Below are positions 6,980 through 14,499 of a DNA stretch of 37,552 nt, one piece after another. The DNA comes from Burkholderiales bacterium. GTDB taxonomy: Bacteria; Pseudomonadota; Gammaproteobacteria; Burkholderiales; SG8-39. Each line of letters begins with the position of its first letter. Positions within the stretch are counted from its first letter, which is position 1. Location: NCBI GenBank assembly GCA_025458245.1, contig JALOSW010000005.1, forward strand, positions 1 through 37,552. Reading direction: 5' to 3'. The notes below the pieces were generated by a model. The model was not told the DNA's origin and searched no databases. It saw only the letters and a list, made by a program, of their open reading frames with translations. A program made the translations under genes and the position numbers.

Positions 6980-7678
6980 TCAGCACCTCACCTGCTGGCG
7001 GCAATACTGGTCGAGTTCGCGCACCACCGCCTCGCCGCCCACGGCCGTGCGGACGCGCCCGCTGTGTTCCATTGCGAGCTTGAACTCGAACTTCTCGAAG
7101 AAGTCGTTGAACATCTCGCCGCCGAGCGTGCCGACTGCGAAAAGTTCGTCGGAGGCGGGTTCGTACTCGAGGAGGATCGCAGCGAGCGGCTGAGGCGCCG
7201 GACCGGCGAGCACGCGTGCGCCGTTTCCGGCGTCGTACTGGCTGTGCTCCGAGCAGCAGTGGATGACCTGCCTGAACTTCGAGGTCGGGGTCGCCTCGCC
7301 CCGATATGCGATGAAGCTGATGTCCTTCGTGGGATACGTGAGCTTGTGCGCGCAGATCGCCGAGTACGCGACGATCGACTGCGCGGGCCCCGCGCCGCCT
7401 GGCCAGTCGTAGGTTTTCGCGTCGGCGGTCTTGAGGGCCGATGCCGGTCGCGCCGGCTGGCCGAGATTCACGAGAAAGCAGGGCGTCGACGCATACGGAT
7501 AGTGGAAGATGAAGTTCCGGTTCGGCGGGATCGATTTTGCGCTGATCGGCTTTCCGGCAGCGTCGACGAGTCGCGCGCGCGTGTAGCTGCGGGGCGCCGC
7601 GGTCCCCTGTGCGAACGCCGGGACGCTCGCACCCATGCAGGTCAACGCACACGCCTTGATGAACTCCCGACGCTCCAT
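6980..7678 (-). CDS. Tat-exported Rieske-type [2Fe-2S] protein
   Basis: 232 aa. The N-terminus ERREFIKACALTCMGASVPAFA|Q is a short twin-arginine-type signal peptide. The Rieske ligands are C109-A-H111 and C142-S-E-H145, followed by SQYD where Rieske proteins usually have GSxFD. The 30 residues between the two boxes are more than in bc1 Rieske proteins. There is no adjacent cytochrome b, molybdopterin oxidase or oxygenase gene, so the partner is unknown. Because the signal is not a long anchor helix, the protein may be released into the periplasm as a soluble redox carrier. Resemblance to small subunits of arsenite oxidase-type enzymes is possible from size and export, but no large subunit is nearby. 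Confidence 0.8.
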   Translation of the reverse strand: MERREFIKACALTCMGASVPAFAQGTAAPRSYTRARLVDAAGKPISAKSIPPNRNFIFHYPYASTPCFLVNLGQPARPASALKTADAKTYDWPGGAGPAQSIVAYSAICAHKLTYPTKDISFIAYRGEATPTSKFRQVIHCCSEHSQYDAGNGARVLAGPAPQPLAAILLEYEPASDELFAVGTLGGEMFNDFFEKFEFKLAMEHSGRVRTAVGGEAVVRELDQYCRQQVRC

Positions 7679-7708
7679 GCTCCGCTCCGTTTTGCGACGA
7701 CGCGCCAG

Positions 7709-7737
7709 AGGCTAGCCAAGCACCATCAGGCTGTCAA
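7709..7737 (-). promoter_or_regulatory. Promoter for the Rieske gene
   Basis: On the minus strand: TTGACA (7737-7732, perfect -35), 17-bp spacer, TAGCCT (7714-7709, weak -10). The predicted transcript starts near 7702, about 24 nt before the ATG at 7678. Confidence 0.5.
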
Positions 7738-7763
7738 ACGCACCGCCCGGTCGCGGCGCGAGG

Positions 7764-8300
7764 TCAGCGCAACGGCGGGATGTCGCCGGCGTGCAGACGG
7801 AACGTGCCGCCGCGCCGGTCCTCGTAGTAGTGGCGCAGGGTGGCGCTGATGGTGCGGAAGGCGAGTTCCGGCCACGGGATCTCGTCCTCACGGAACAGAC
7901 CGACCTCGAGGCTCTCGGTTCCGGGCGCGAAGTCGAGATCGAGCAGCCGCGCGCGATAGAACATGTGCACCTGGTTCACGTGGCGCACGGAGAGCACCGT
8001 ATAGAGCTCGCCGAGTTCAACGCGCGCGCCCGCCTCCTCCAGCGTCTCGCGCATCGCCGCCTCGGCGGTGGTCTCGCCGTTCTCCATGAAGCCCGCCGGC
8101 AGGGTCCACTTGCCGTGGCGCGGCTCGATCGCGCGGCGGCAGAGCAGGACGCGATCCTCCCACTCGGGGATGCACCCGAGCACCATCTTCGGATTCGAGT
8201 AGTGGATGGTGCTGCAGGCGTCGCAGACGTGCCGCTCGAGGTTGTCGCCGGGGGGCACCTTGAGCGCGACCGGGGCGCCGCAGTTGGAGCAGAACTTCAT
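7764..8300 (-). CDS. Nudix hydrolase with N-terminal zinc ribbon
   Basis: 178 aa. Residues 1-30 form a zinc ribbon (FCSNCG ... CDACS), and the Nudix box GFMENGETTAEAAMRETLEEAGARV follows at about 90-114 with the Glu pair that binds the catalytic metal. The HYSNPK segment between them is typical of NudC-like/ADP-ribose pyrophosphatase-like Nudix proteins, which hydrolyse nucleoside diphosphates linked to another moiety. The substrate cannot be told from sequence; NADH, ADP-ribose or FAD are candidates. It is divergent from the MoxR/VWA operon, with 66 bp between starts. Confidence 0.9.
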   Translation of the reverse strand: MKFCSNCGAPVALKVPPGDNLERHVCDACSTIHYSNPKMVLGCIPEWEDRVLLCRRAIEPRHGKWTLPAGFMENGETTAEAAMRETLEEAGARVELGELYTVLSVRHVNQVHMFYRARLLDLDFAPGTESLEVGLFREDEIPWPELAFRTISATLRHYYEDRRGGTFRLHAGDIPPLR

Positions 8301-8323
8301 CGGGAAGAGGCGGGTAGGGCGAA

Positions 8324-8332
8324 TGCTATGAT
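8324..8332 (+). promoter_or_regulatory. Extended -10 promoter of the MoxR/VWA operon
   Basis: TGcTATGAT is a near-perfect extended -10 (TGnTATnnT), giving a start point around 8339. It overlaps an in-frame ATG at 8328, which therefore could not be in the transcript. This supports the ATG at 8367 as the real start of the ATPase gene. Confidence 0.55.
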
Positions 8333-8366
8333 AACCGAGCCACTCTCACGCGAGCGCGCCGCGCCG

Positions 8367-9413
8367 ATGCGTCCGTCCCAGCTTCAAGCCGTCCTCGAGC
8401 GCGAGTTCGTCGCTGCTGCCGCAGGAAACCACACGCCCGTCATGGTGTGGGGACCTCCGGGCGTCGGCAAGAGCCAGATCGTCGGGGCGATCGCGACCCG
8501 CCACAGGGTGCCGATCGTCGATCTGCGGCTCGCGCAGATGGAACCCACCGATCTGCGGGGAATTCCTTTCCGCGAGGGGCGTCATGTCGTCTGGGCGCCG
8601 CCGGCCCTGTTGCCGGACGCGTCTCGGCACGGGCAGCGCGGAATCCTGTTCCTCGACGAAATCACTTCGGCGGTGCCGACCGTCACCGCCGCCGCCTATC
8701 AGCTGATCCTCGACCGGCGCCTCGGCGAATACCGTGTGCCCGACGGCTGGGCGATTTTCGCGGCCGGCAATCGGCACGGCGATCGCGGCGTGACTTACAC
8801 CATGCCCGCGCCGCTCGCGAACCGGTTCGCGCACTACGAGATCGAGGCCGACCTCGACGACTGGGTAGCCTGGGCGCACGCGCACGGCATCGATCCGCGC
8901 CTGGTCGGTTTCCTGCGCTTCCGGCCCGATCTTCTCTTCGATTTCGACCCGAACCGCTCGGGCCCGGCGTTTCCCTCGCCGCGATCGTGGGAGTTCGCGA
9001 GCCGCGCACTCGGGAAGTTCGGTCATGACAGCGCGCTCCTCGCCGAGAGCCTGAAGGGGTCGGTGGGTACGGCCGCGGGCCTCGCCGCGCGGGCCTACAT
9101 CGACCACGTCGATCGGCTGCCCGACATCGCGGCCGTCGCCGCGGGCCGCGTTGCCGACGTCCCCGCAGGCGTCGAGTTGCAGTACGCGCTGGCCGCCGCG
9201 CTCGTGCGCCACGTGACGCGGCTCCCGCGCCCGGAGCAGGAGACGGCGACGGCGAACGTGCTCGGCTACGCGCGCCGCTTCCGGCAGCGCGAGCTCGGCG
9301 TGATGCTCGTCGCCGACCTCGCGCGGTCGATCGGCCGCCCGCTCTACGACGTGCCGCAGTTTGCCGAGTGGGCCGAAGAGCTCGGCGATCTGCTCTCCTA
9401 CGACCGCGCCTAG
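8367..9413 (+). CDS. MoxR-like AAA+ ATPase, partner of the downstream VWA protein
   Basis: 348 aa. Walker A GPPGVGKS at residues 29-36, Walker B ILFLDEI at 93-99, sensor region FAAGNRHGDRGVTYTMPAPLANRF, and the Arg-finger helix after it. The C-terminal 120 residues form a helical lid. It differs clearly from the MoxR protein encoded at 632-1474, so this is a separate subfamily. It is followed after 13 nt by a VWA/HExxH protein, the usual pairing of MoxR ATPases with VWA partners in complexes that remodel or mature target proteins. The start at 8367 (MRPSQLQAVL) is preferred because an upstream ATG lies inside the extended -10 box. The target is unknown. Confidence 0.92.
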   Translation: MRPSQLQAVLEREFVAAAAGNHTPVMVWGPPGVGKSQIVGAIATRHRVPIVDLRLAQMEPTDLRGIPFREGRHVVWAPPALLPDASRHGQRGILFLDEITSAVPTVTAAAYQLILDRRLGEYRVPDGWAIFAAGNRHGDRGVTYTMPAPLANRFAHYEIEADLDDWVAWAHAHGIDPRLVGFLRFRPDLLFDFDPNRSGPAFPSPRSWEFASRALGKFGHDSALLAESLKGSVGTAAGLAARAYIDHVDRLPDIAAVAAGRVADVPAGVELQYALAAALVRHVTRLPRPEQETATANVLGYARRFRQRELGVMLVADLARSIGRPLYDVPQFAEWAEELGDLLSYDRA

Positions 9414-9426
9414 CGGTCGCCGCCCG

Positions 9427-10614
9427 GTGACGTCCGACCCGGTCACGCGCAAGCTGCACTCGGCGCGCGCCCGGCTCGTGATGGAGCGGCCGTTCGTGGG
9501 CGCGCTGGTGCTCCATCTCGATCTCGTGCCGAGCCGCCGGACGCGCTCCATGGCGACCGATGCCCGTGCGATCTACTTCAACCCCGATTACGTGGCGCGG
9601 CTCGACCTCGCCGAGACCCAGTTCCTGCTCGCCCACGAAGCCCTCCATTGCGCGCTGGGGCATTTCGCGCGCGGCCGCCATCGCATTCGCGAGCGATGGG
9701 ATCTCGCCTGCGATTACTCGGTGAACCAGCTCCTGGTCGACGACGGAATGCGCGCTCCGGCGGATGCGGCGCTCGACGCGCGATTCCGCGGGCTCGCCGC
9801 CGAGGAGGTCTATCCGCTCGTGTCCGACGAGTCGCCCGCGCTGCCGCTCGACGATCACTGGTTCGGCGGGCGTGCCGTCGCGCTCGATCAGCCCGAGGCC
9901 GGACGTACGTCGGGCGCGCAGCTTGCGGACAGCGCATTCCTCGAAGCACATCGCGACGGATTCGACGAGCTCGCAACGCGAGCGCCGACAGCGACACTCG
10001 CCGACGCCTGGAAGGATCGGCTGGCGGCCGCAGCCAACGAGGCGGCCCAGGCTGGGCGCCTGCCCGGCCAATGGCACGAGCTGCTCGGGCGATTCGCGCA
10101 ACCGCGCCTTCCGTGGCGCGCCCTGCTCGAGCGGTTCCTCGTCGCGCTCGCGCGCGAGGACTACAGCTTCGCGAAACCGTCCCGGCGCGAGGGCGAGGCA
10201 GTCCTGCCGGGACTCGCGGGACGCGAGGCGAACCTGGTCGTCGCGCTCGATACCAGCGGATCGATCGACCGCAAGGTCCTCGCCGAGTTTGCCGACGAGG
10301 TCGACGCATTGAAGGGACGGATCCGCGCGCGGGTCGCGCTCCTCTTCTGCGACGCGGCGCTGTCGCGCGAGTCGCCGCTGCGCTTCGAGCCGTGGGAGGC
10401 GATCGCGCTTCCACCGGGTCTCGTCGGCGGCGGCGGGACGCGGTTCACGCCCGTGTTCGACTGGGCCGATCGCGAGCCGGTGCGGCCCGACGCGCTCGTC
10501 TATTTCACCGACGCGCAGGGCGAGTTTCCCGACCGCGAGCCCGACTATCCGGTGCTCTGGATCGTGACCGGAAACGCGCCCGTGCCCTGGGGCACGCGCG
10601 TCCAGCTCAACTGA
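9427..10614 (+). CDS. VWA-like protein with HExxH metallopeptidase-type N-terminal domain
   Basis: 395 aa, GTG start 13 nt after the ATPase stop; the frame is open further upstream but that part overlaps the ATPase gene. The N-terminal domain (about 1-250) contains H70-E71-A-L-H74 with CALGHFARGR after it, a zinc-metallopeptidase-like helix with a third His nearby. The C-terminal domain (about 265-395) is von Willebrand A-like, with the metal-adhesion motif D275-T-S-G-S and a later GGGGTRFTPVF segment. This is the DUF2201 layout. Together with the MoxR ATPase it should form an ATPase/adaptor pair. Whether the HExxH site cleaves protein is not known. No signal peptide is visible, so it is cytoplasmic. 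Confidence 0.9.
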   Translation: MTSDPVTRKLHSARARLVMERPFVGALVLHLDLVPSRRTRSMATDARAIYFNPDYVARLDLAETQFLLAHEALHCALGHFARGRHRIRERWDLACDYSVNQLLVDDGMRAPADAALDARFRGLAAEEVYPLVSDESPALPLDDHWFGGRAVALDQPEAGRTSGAQLADSAFLEAHRDGFDELATRAPTATLADAWKDRLAAAANEAAQAGRLPGQWHELLGRFAQPRLPWRALLERFLVALAREDYSFAKPSRREGEAVLPGLAGREANLVVALDTSGSIDRKVLAEFADEVDALKGRIRARVALLFCDAALSRESPLRFEPWEAIALPPGLVGGGGTRFTPVFDWADREPVRPDALVYFTDAQGEFPDREPDYPVLWIVTGNAPVPWGTRVQLN

Positions 10615-10627
10615 GAGGCGCAGGCCC

Positions 10628-11107
10628 GTGCGCTGCGCCATGGTCGTCGCGTTGATGCTCGCTGCCGGGTGCGCGTCCAGGGCGCCCGTGCCGAAGCCGG
10701 CGCCGCCGTATGGCGAGGCGGGCCGCGTCGTTGGCGGACATCTTGGAACGGTCGTTCTCGCCGAACAGTGCATCGCCATGTTCCCGGAACTCGCCGGCGA
10801 GATCGGGCCCGCCTTGCTCGGCTGGCGGTGGCGCAACGACTCGGTCGCCGCGACGGTCGAGAGTCGCATGTGGGCGGCCGTGGCGGAGCGCGGCGCGACG
10901 CCCGCGGAACTCGCTGCGGCGAAGGTGTCGTTCGACCGGGAACTGCAGTCGATCGGCGCCGGCATGGCGGAATGGTTCGCGGGCTGGCCGGCCGGGAAAC
11001 AGCGCGCGTACTGCGACCGCGTCACGGCGCGCCTCGCGCTCGGCGACGACGATCTCGCGCGGCGGTTCCCCGCGGAAGTCCGGCGCTGGCAGGGCGCGAC
11101 GCGTTGA
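10628..11107 (+). CDS. Putative lipoprotein, unknown function
   Basis: 159 aa from a GTG start (an ATG four codons later is an alternative). The N-terminus is a lipoprotein signal with lipobox LAAGC, so Cys15 should be lipidated and the protein anchored to a membrane. The mature part is mostly helical, has two further cysteines (EQCIAMFPE and RAYCDRV) that may form a disulfide, and no known domain. It lies 13 nt after the VWA gene and its stop overlaps the TTG start of the next gene (TTGA), so it is translated as part of the same operon. It is not recognisable as a named family. Confidence 0.75.
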   Translation: MRCAMVVALMLAAGCASRAPVPKPAPPYGEAGRVVGGHLGTVVLAEQCIAMFPELAGEIGPALLGWRWRNDSVAATVESRMWAAVAERGATPAELAAAKVSFDRELQSIGAGMAEWFAGWPAGKQRAYCDRVTARLALGDDDLARRFPAEVRRWQGATR

Positions 11108-12876
11108 GCGCGCCGCTGTCGGGCACAGGTCGAGCGGGCGCCGCGTCGCGTGTGGCGCTGCTCGCCGCCGGCGCAATGATCACGCTGCCGTTCCTGCTGC
11201 CCGAGCACCGGTTGCCGGTGCGCAGCTTCTACGACGAATGGCTCGCGATCGCGCTCGGTTGCGTCGCGCTCGCGGCGGGCGCCGCGGACATGCGCGGCCG
11301 GGCCACTCGAGTCCCGGAGCTCGCCCTCTGGCTCGCCGCGTTCGCGGCCTGGCTTTGCGTGCAGGCCGCGTTGCGATCGCCCGCGTATTGGCAGCTTCCG
11401 GCGGCGGCCGTCGTGTTTCTGCTCTTCGCGGGGGCGCTCGTGTCGCTCGGGGCGTGGCTTCGCGACACCGCGGGCGCGGAGGGCACAGCCGACGTGCTCG
11501 CCGCCTTCGTTCTCGCCGGCGCGTCGCTCAACGCGCTCATCGGCATCGTTCAGTTCTACGGCGTTCCCGCGGCCCTCGACGGCATCGTCGCGACGCCGTC
11601 GGGGCCCCGCTCCGTCGGCCATGTCGCGCAGGCCAACGTTTTCGCGATGTACCTCGCGCTGGGCGAGGCGTCCCTCGTGTATCTCTTCGCCAGGCGGCGC
11701 CTACACGCCGCCGCGGCGGCGCTCCTCGGGATGCTGCTCGTAATGGGCAGCGCGTACGCGCAGTCGCGCAGCGGGTTGCTCTTTTCGATCTGGCTGCTCG
11801 CAGCCGCCTGGATCACTGGCAGGCGCGACGAGAGCACCGCGCACCGGGTGCGCCGGGCGACGCTTTTCCTCGCCGTAGCGACACTCGGCGCCATGCTTGC
11901 GCTGCCGGTGGTGCACGAGGCCCTCGGGATCTCGGGGCGCTACATGTCCGCGCTCGGCCGGCTCGTCGCCCCGGCCGTGCTCGCCAGCGAGAGCCGGCCT
12001 GCCGCGTGGGCGCTCGCGCTCGGCCTTTTCGCGGGCTCGCCGTGGCTCGGTGTCGGTTGGGGCGAGTTCGCCGGCGCGGCGTTCGAGCGCGGGCTGCCGA
12101 GGGTCATGGCGACGTACGAGGCGATCTGGAGCTCGCCGCACAACGCGATCCTGCACGTTCTCGCCGAGGGCGGCATCGTCGCGGGCGCGATCGCGCTGGC
12201 AGGCGCTGGCCGCTGGTGGTGGGGTGCGCTTCGGGGACTGCGCGGGACCGGCGTCCCTGTCGTCTGGTGGGTGGCTGCAGTCGCGGGCGTCGTCGGCATC
12301 CACGCAATGCTCGAGTACCCGCTCTGGTACGCCCACGTGCTCGCGCTGACGGCGCTCGTGGCGGGGCTCCTGCCGACCGCCACGGCCACCTTGCCGACGA
12401 GGCCGGTGCGGGCCGCGGCGGTGGCCGGCATCACGACGCTCGCAGCTCTGCTTGCCGTGACCCTGAGCGACTACCTGCGGTTCGAGCAGGTATTTCGCAT
12501 CGCGAAGGGCGACACGCTTGCGCCGCCGGGCGAGGTCGTGGCGGCCGCGGACTCGCTCGCGCGCTTGAGCCGCGGGTCGCTCGCGCCATACGCGGAGCCG
12601 TGGCTCCATCGGGCGCGCGCGCCCGGTGAACCCGACATGCCAGCCATGGGGACACGGGTGCTGCGCCGGGCGCCCGATGCCGAGGCCGTCGCACGCCATG
12701 CCGCGGCCCTCGCGATCGCGGGGGAGCGCGACGCCGCCACGCGGCTGACCGATCACGCCCTGGCGACCCTGCCCCGCGCGCGCGCGAGCCTCGAACGGAT
12801 CGTTGCCGAAACGCCGCCGGCGACCACCGAGGCTCTGGCCCCTCTGCGCGAGCGTGTGCGCGCCGCGCCGCCCTAG
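11104..12876 (+). CDS. O-antigen ligase/PglL-type membrane glycosyltransferase
   Basis: 590 aa with a TTG start overlapping the previous stop codon by 4 nt. About a dozen hydrophobic segments fill residues 15-450. A central periplasmic-loop region has the Wzy_C features SVGHVAQANVFAMYLALGEASL, QSRSGLLFSIWL and IWSSPHNAILHVLAEGG, followed by a PglL-like C-terminal domain (residues 450-590) that is soluble and helical. Proteins of this family transfer lipid-linked oligosaccharides to lipid A core (WaaL) or to pilin and other proteins (PglL). The MLEYPLWYAH motif after the last loop is typical of the PglL branch, so protein O-glycosylation is the better guess. No glycan synthesis genes lie nearby. 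Confidence 0.85.
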   Translation: MSAPLSGTGRAGAASRVALLAAGAMITLPFLLPEHRLPVRSFYDEWLAIALGCVALAAGAADMRGRATRVPELALWLAAFAAWLCVQAALRSPAYWQLPAAAVVFLLFAGALVSLGAWLRDTAGAEGTADVLAAFVLAGASLNALIGIVQFYGVPAALDGIVATPSGPRSVGHVAQANVFAMYLALGEASLVYLFARRRLHAAAAALLGMLLVMGSAYAQSRSGLLFSIWLLAAAWITGRRDESTAHRVRRATLFLAVATLGAMLALPVVHEALGISGRYMSALGRLVAPAVLASESRPAAWALALGLFAGSPWLGVGWGEFAGAAFERGLPRVMATYEAIWSSPHNAILHVLAEGGIVAGAIALAGAGRWWWGALRGLRGTGVPVVWWVAAVAGVVGIHAMLEYPLWYAHVLALTALVAGLLPTATATLPTRPVRAAAVAGITTLAALLAVTLSDYLRFEQVFRIAKGDTLAPPGEVVAAADSLARLSRGSLAPYAEPWLHRARAPGEPDMPAMGTRVLRRAPDAEAVARHAAALAIAGERDAATRLTDHALATLPRARASLERIVAETPPATTEALAPLRERVRAAPP

Positions 12877-12897
12877 GCGAGCGCGGAAGTTCGCGGC

Positions 12898-13563
12898 TCA
12901 CTCACCGATCAGATCGGGCAACCGGGCGAGCGAGTCGATGACGTGATCGGGGGCAACCCCGAGCGCGTCGACCGGGGCGCCGGTCCGGTTGATCCAGAAC
13001 ACGGTGAACCCGAACGCCTTGGCCCCGCACGCATCCCAGCCGTTCGACGATACGAATCCGATCGATGACGCCGGCATGGCGAGCCGGTCGACCGCGAGCT
13101 GATACACGATCGGCGAGGGCTTGTACGTCTTCACTGCGTCGACCGAGAGCACGTCGCCGATGCTCGCGTCGAGGCCGGAGTGGGCGACCAGCGGATCGAG
13201 CATGGACGGAGAGCCGTTCGAAAGGATGGCGAGGCGCAGGCCGCGCAGACGCTCGAGCGTCGCGGCGACGTCCGGAAACAGCGCGAGCCGCCGGTACGCC
13301 TCCATGAGTTGCGACACCCGCCCCGCGTCGAGTGCAAGCCCGAGGCTCGCGCACGCGTAGCGCAGCGCGTCTTCGGTGACGCTCGCGAAGTCGGCGTAAC
13401 GGCCCATGAGCGTCCGCAGCCAGGTGTACTCGAGCTGCTTGGTGCGCCAGGCTTGCGACACCGCCGCGCCCTTGCCGGGCCATAGCGCGTCGCAGAGGCG
13501 CACGACCGAATGCACGTCGAAGAGCGTCCCATAGGCATCGAACGCGACTGCGGCGAGACGCAT
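12898..13563 (-). CDS. L-2-haloacid dehalogenase (type II)
   Basis: 221 aa, HAD superfamily. It should hydrolyse L-2-haloacids to D-2-hydroxyacids. All residues known to matter in L-2-haloacid dehalogenases can be found: nucleophile Asp9 in FDAYGTLFD, Arg in WRTKQLEYTWLR, Ser/Asn in SNGSP, Lys and Tyr in VKTYKPSPIVY, and Ser/Asn/Asp in SSNGWDACGAK. This set distinguishes it from phosphatase members of the superfamily. It is convergent with the PglL-type gene and divergent from the sirtuin gene. A longer upstream frame is rejected as it covers the promoter and antisense part of the sirtuin gene. No haloacid transporter is adjacent. Confidence 0.9.
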   Translation of the reverse strand: MRLAAVAFDAYGTLFDVHSVVRLCDALWPGKGAAVSQAWRTKQLEYTWLRTLMGRYADFASVTEDALRYACASLGLALDAGRVSQLMEAYRRLALFPDVAATLERLRGLRLAILSNGSPSMLDPLVAHSGLDASIGDVLSVDAVKTYKPSPIVYQLAVDRLAMPASSIGFVSSNGWDACGAKAFGFTVFWINRTGAPVDALGVAPDHVIDSLARLPDLIGE

Positions 13564-13674
13564 TGCAGCTCCCTCCCGGGTCGAGCACCACCGGACGACA
13601 GGCTCCCCGGTCACTGCGCGCCGCGCCCCGGCGCGAGCGGGCTCGACCGACGCCGAGCTCGAGGAGCCAACCTG

Positions 13675-13680
13675 TAGAAT
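13675..13680 (+). promoter_or_regulatory. -10 box ahead of the sirtuin gene
   Basis: TAGAAT preceded by TG, in an AT-richer stretch, 35 nt before the ATG at 13715. No clear -35 element. Confidence 0.4.
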
Positions 13681-13714
13681 TATTGCACGCGACCTGCGCA
13701 CCGCTCCGCTATCC

Positions 13715-14458
13715 ATGATTCGCGAGTTCGATTCCGCATTGCTCGTCACGCTTCGCAACGCGCGGCACGTGGCCGTCCTCACCGGCGCGGGCGTGTCGGC
13801 CGAAAGCGGGATCCCGACCTTCCGCGACGCGCAGACCGGGCTCTGGTCGCGATTCCGCCCCGAGGAACTCGCCACGTCCGAAGCGTTCGATCGCGACCCG
13901 AAGCTCGTGTGGGAGTGGTACGCATGGCGCCGCGACGTCGTGGCGCGGGCGGCGCCGAACCCGGGGCATGCGGCGATCGCGCGGCTGGCGAGGCTGGTGC
14001 CGCGCCTCACGCTCGTCACCCAGAACGTGGACGGCCTGCACCAGCGGGCGGGCAGTTCCGACGTGATCGAGCTGCACGGCAACATCCACCGCAGCAGGTG
14101 CGTGCGCGAGAACCGGCTCGTCGACGACTGGCAGGACGTCGGCGACGTGCCGCCGCGCTGCCCGCGGTGCGGTGCGTATCTTCGGCCCGACGTGGTGTGG
14201 TTCGGCGAAATGCTGCCCGCGCCTGCGCTCGAGCAGGCCGAGAGAGCGGCGCACGACTGCGACGTGTTCTTCTGCGTCGGCACGTCGGCCGCGGTCTACC
14301 CCGCCGCGCAGCTCCCGCTCACGGCGCGCGACGCCGGCGCGACCGTGATCGAGGTGAACAAGGATCCCACACGCATCTCGGGTGCGGTGACCTACAGCCT
14401 TCGCGGTGCGAGCGGCGACATCCTGCCGCGGCTGTTCGCGGCCGCGTGGCCGACTTGA
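13715..14458 (+). CDS. cobB: NAD-dependent protein deacylase, class III sirtuin
   Basis: 247 aa. Removes acyl groups from lysine using NAD. Motifs: GAGVSAESGIPTFRD (24-38), QNVDGLH (103-109), catalytic His121 in ELHGN, Zn ligands including Cys129, Cys149 and Cys152, and CVGTSAAVYPAAQLP. Tyr69 and Arg72 in WEWYAWRRD are the pair that in SIRT5-like sirtuins bind succinyl and malonyl groups, so desuccinylation is likely beside deacetylation. The next gene, 41 nt downstream, encodes an acyl-CoA synthetase of the type often controlled by reversible lysine acylation, which would give the neighbourhood a regulatory sense, though this is inference. Confidence 0.95.
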   Translation: MIREFDSALLVTLRNARHVAVLTGAGVSAESGIPTFRDAQTGLWSRFRPEELATSEAFDRDPKLVWEWYAWRRDVVARAAPNPGHAAIARLARLVPRLTLVTQNVDGLHQRAGSSDVIELHGNIHRSRCVRENRLVDDWQDVGDVPPRCPRCGAYLRPDVVWFGEMLPAPALEQAERAAHDCDVFFCVGTSAAVYPAAQLPLTARDAGATVIEVNKDPTRISGAVTYSLRGASGDILPRLFAAAWPT

Positions 14459-14499
14459 GCGGCGCGAGCGCAGACGCGAACCGCGACGGGAGAAGGGCG

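Noticed and set aside
8683-11622. Minus-strand open frame of 979 codons opposite the MoxR/VWA operon
   Set aside because: Antisense to genes with clear motifs (Walker A, HExxH, VWA). Long stop-free antisense frames are expected in such GC-rich DNA.
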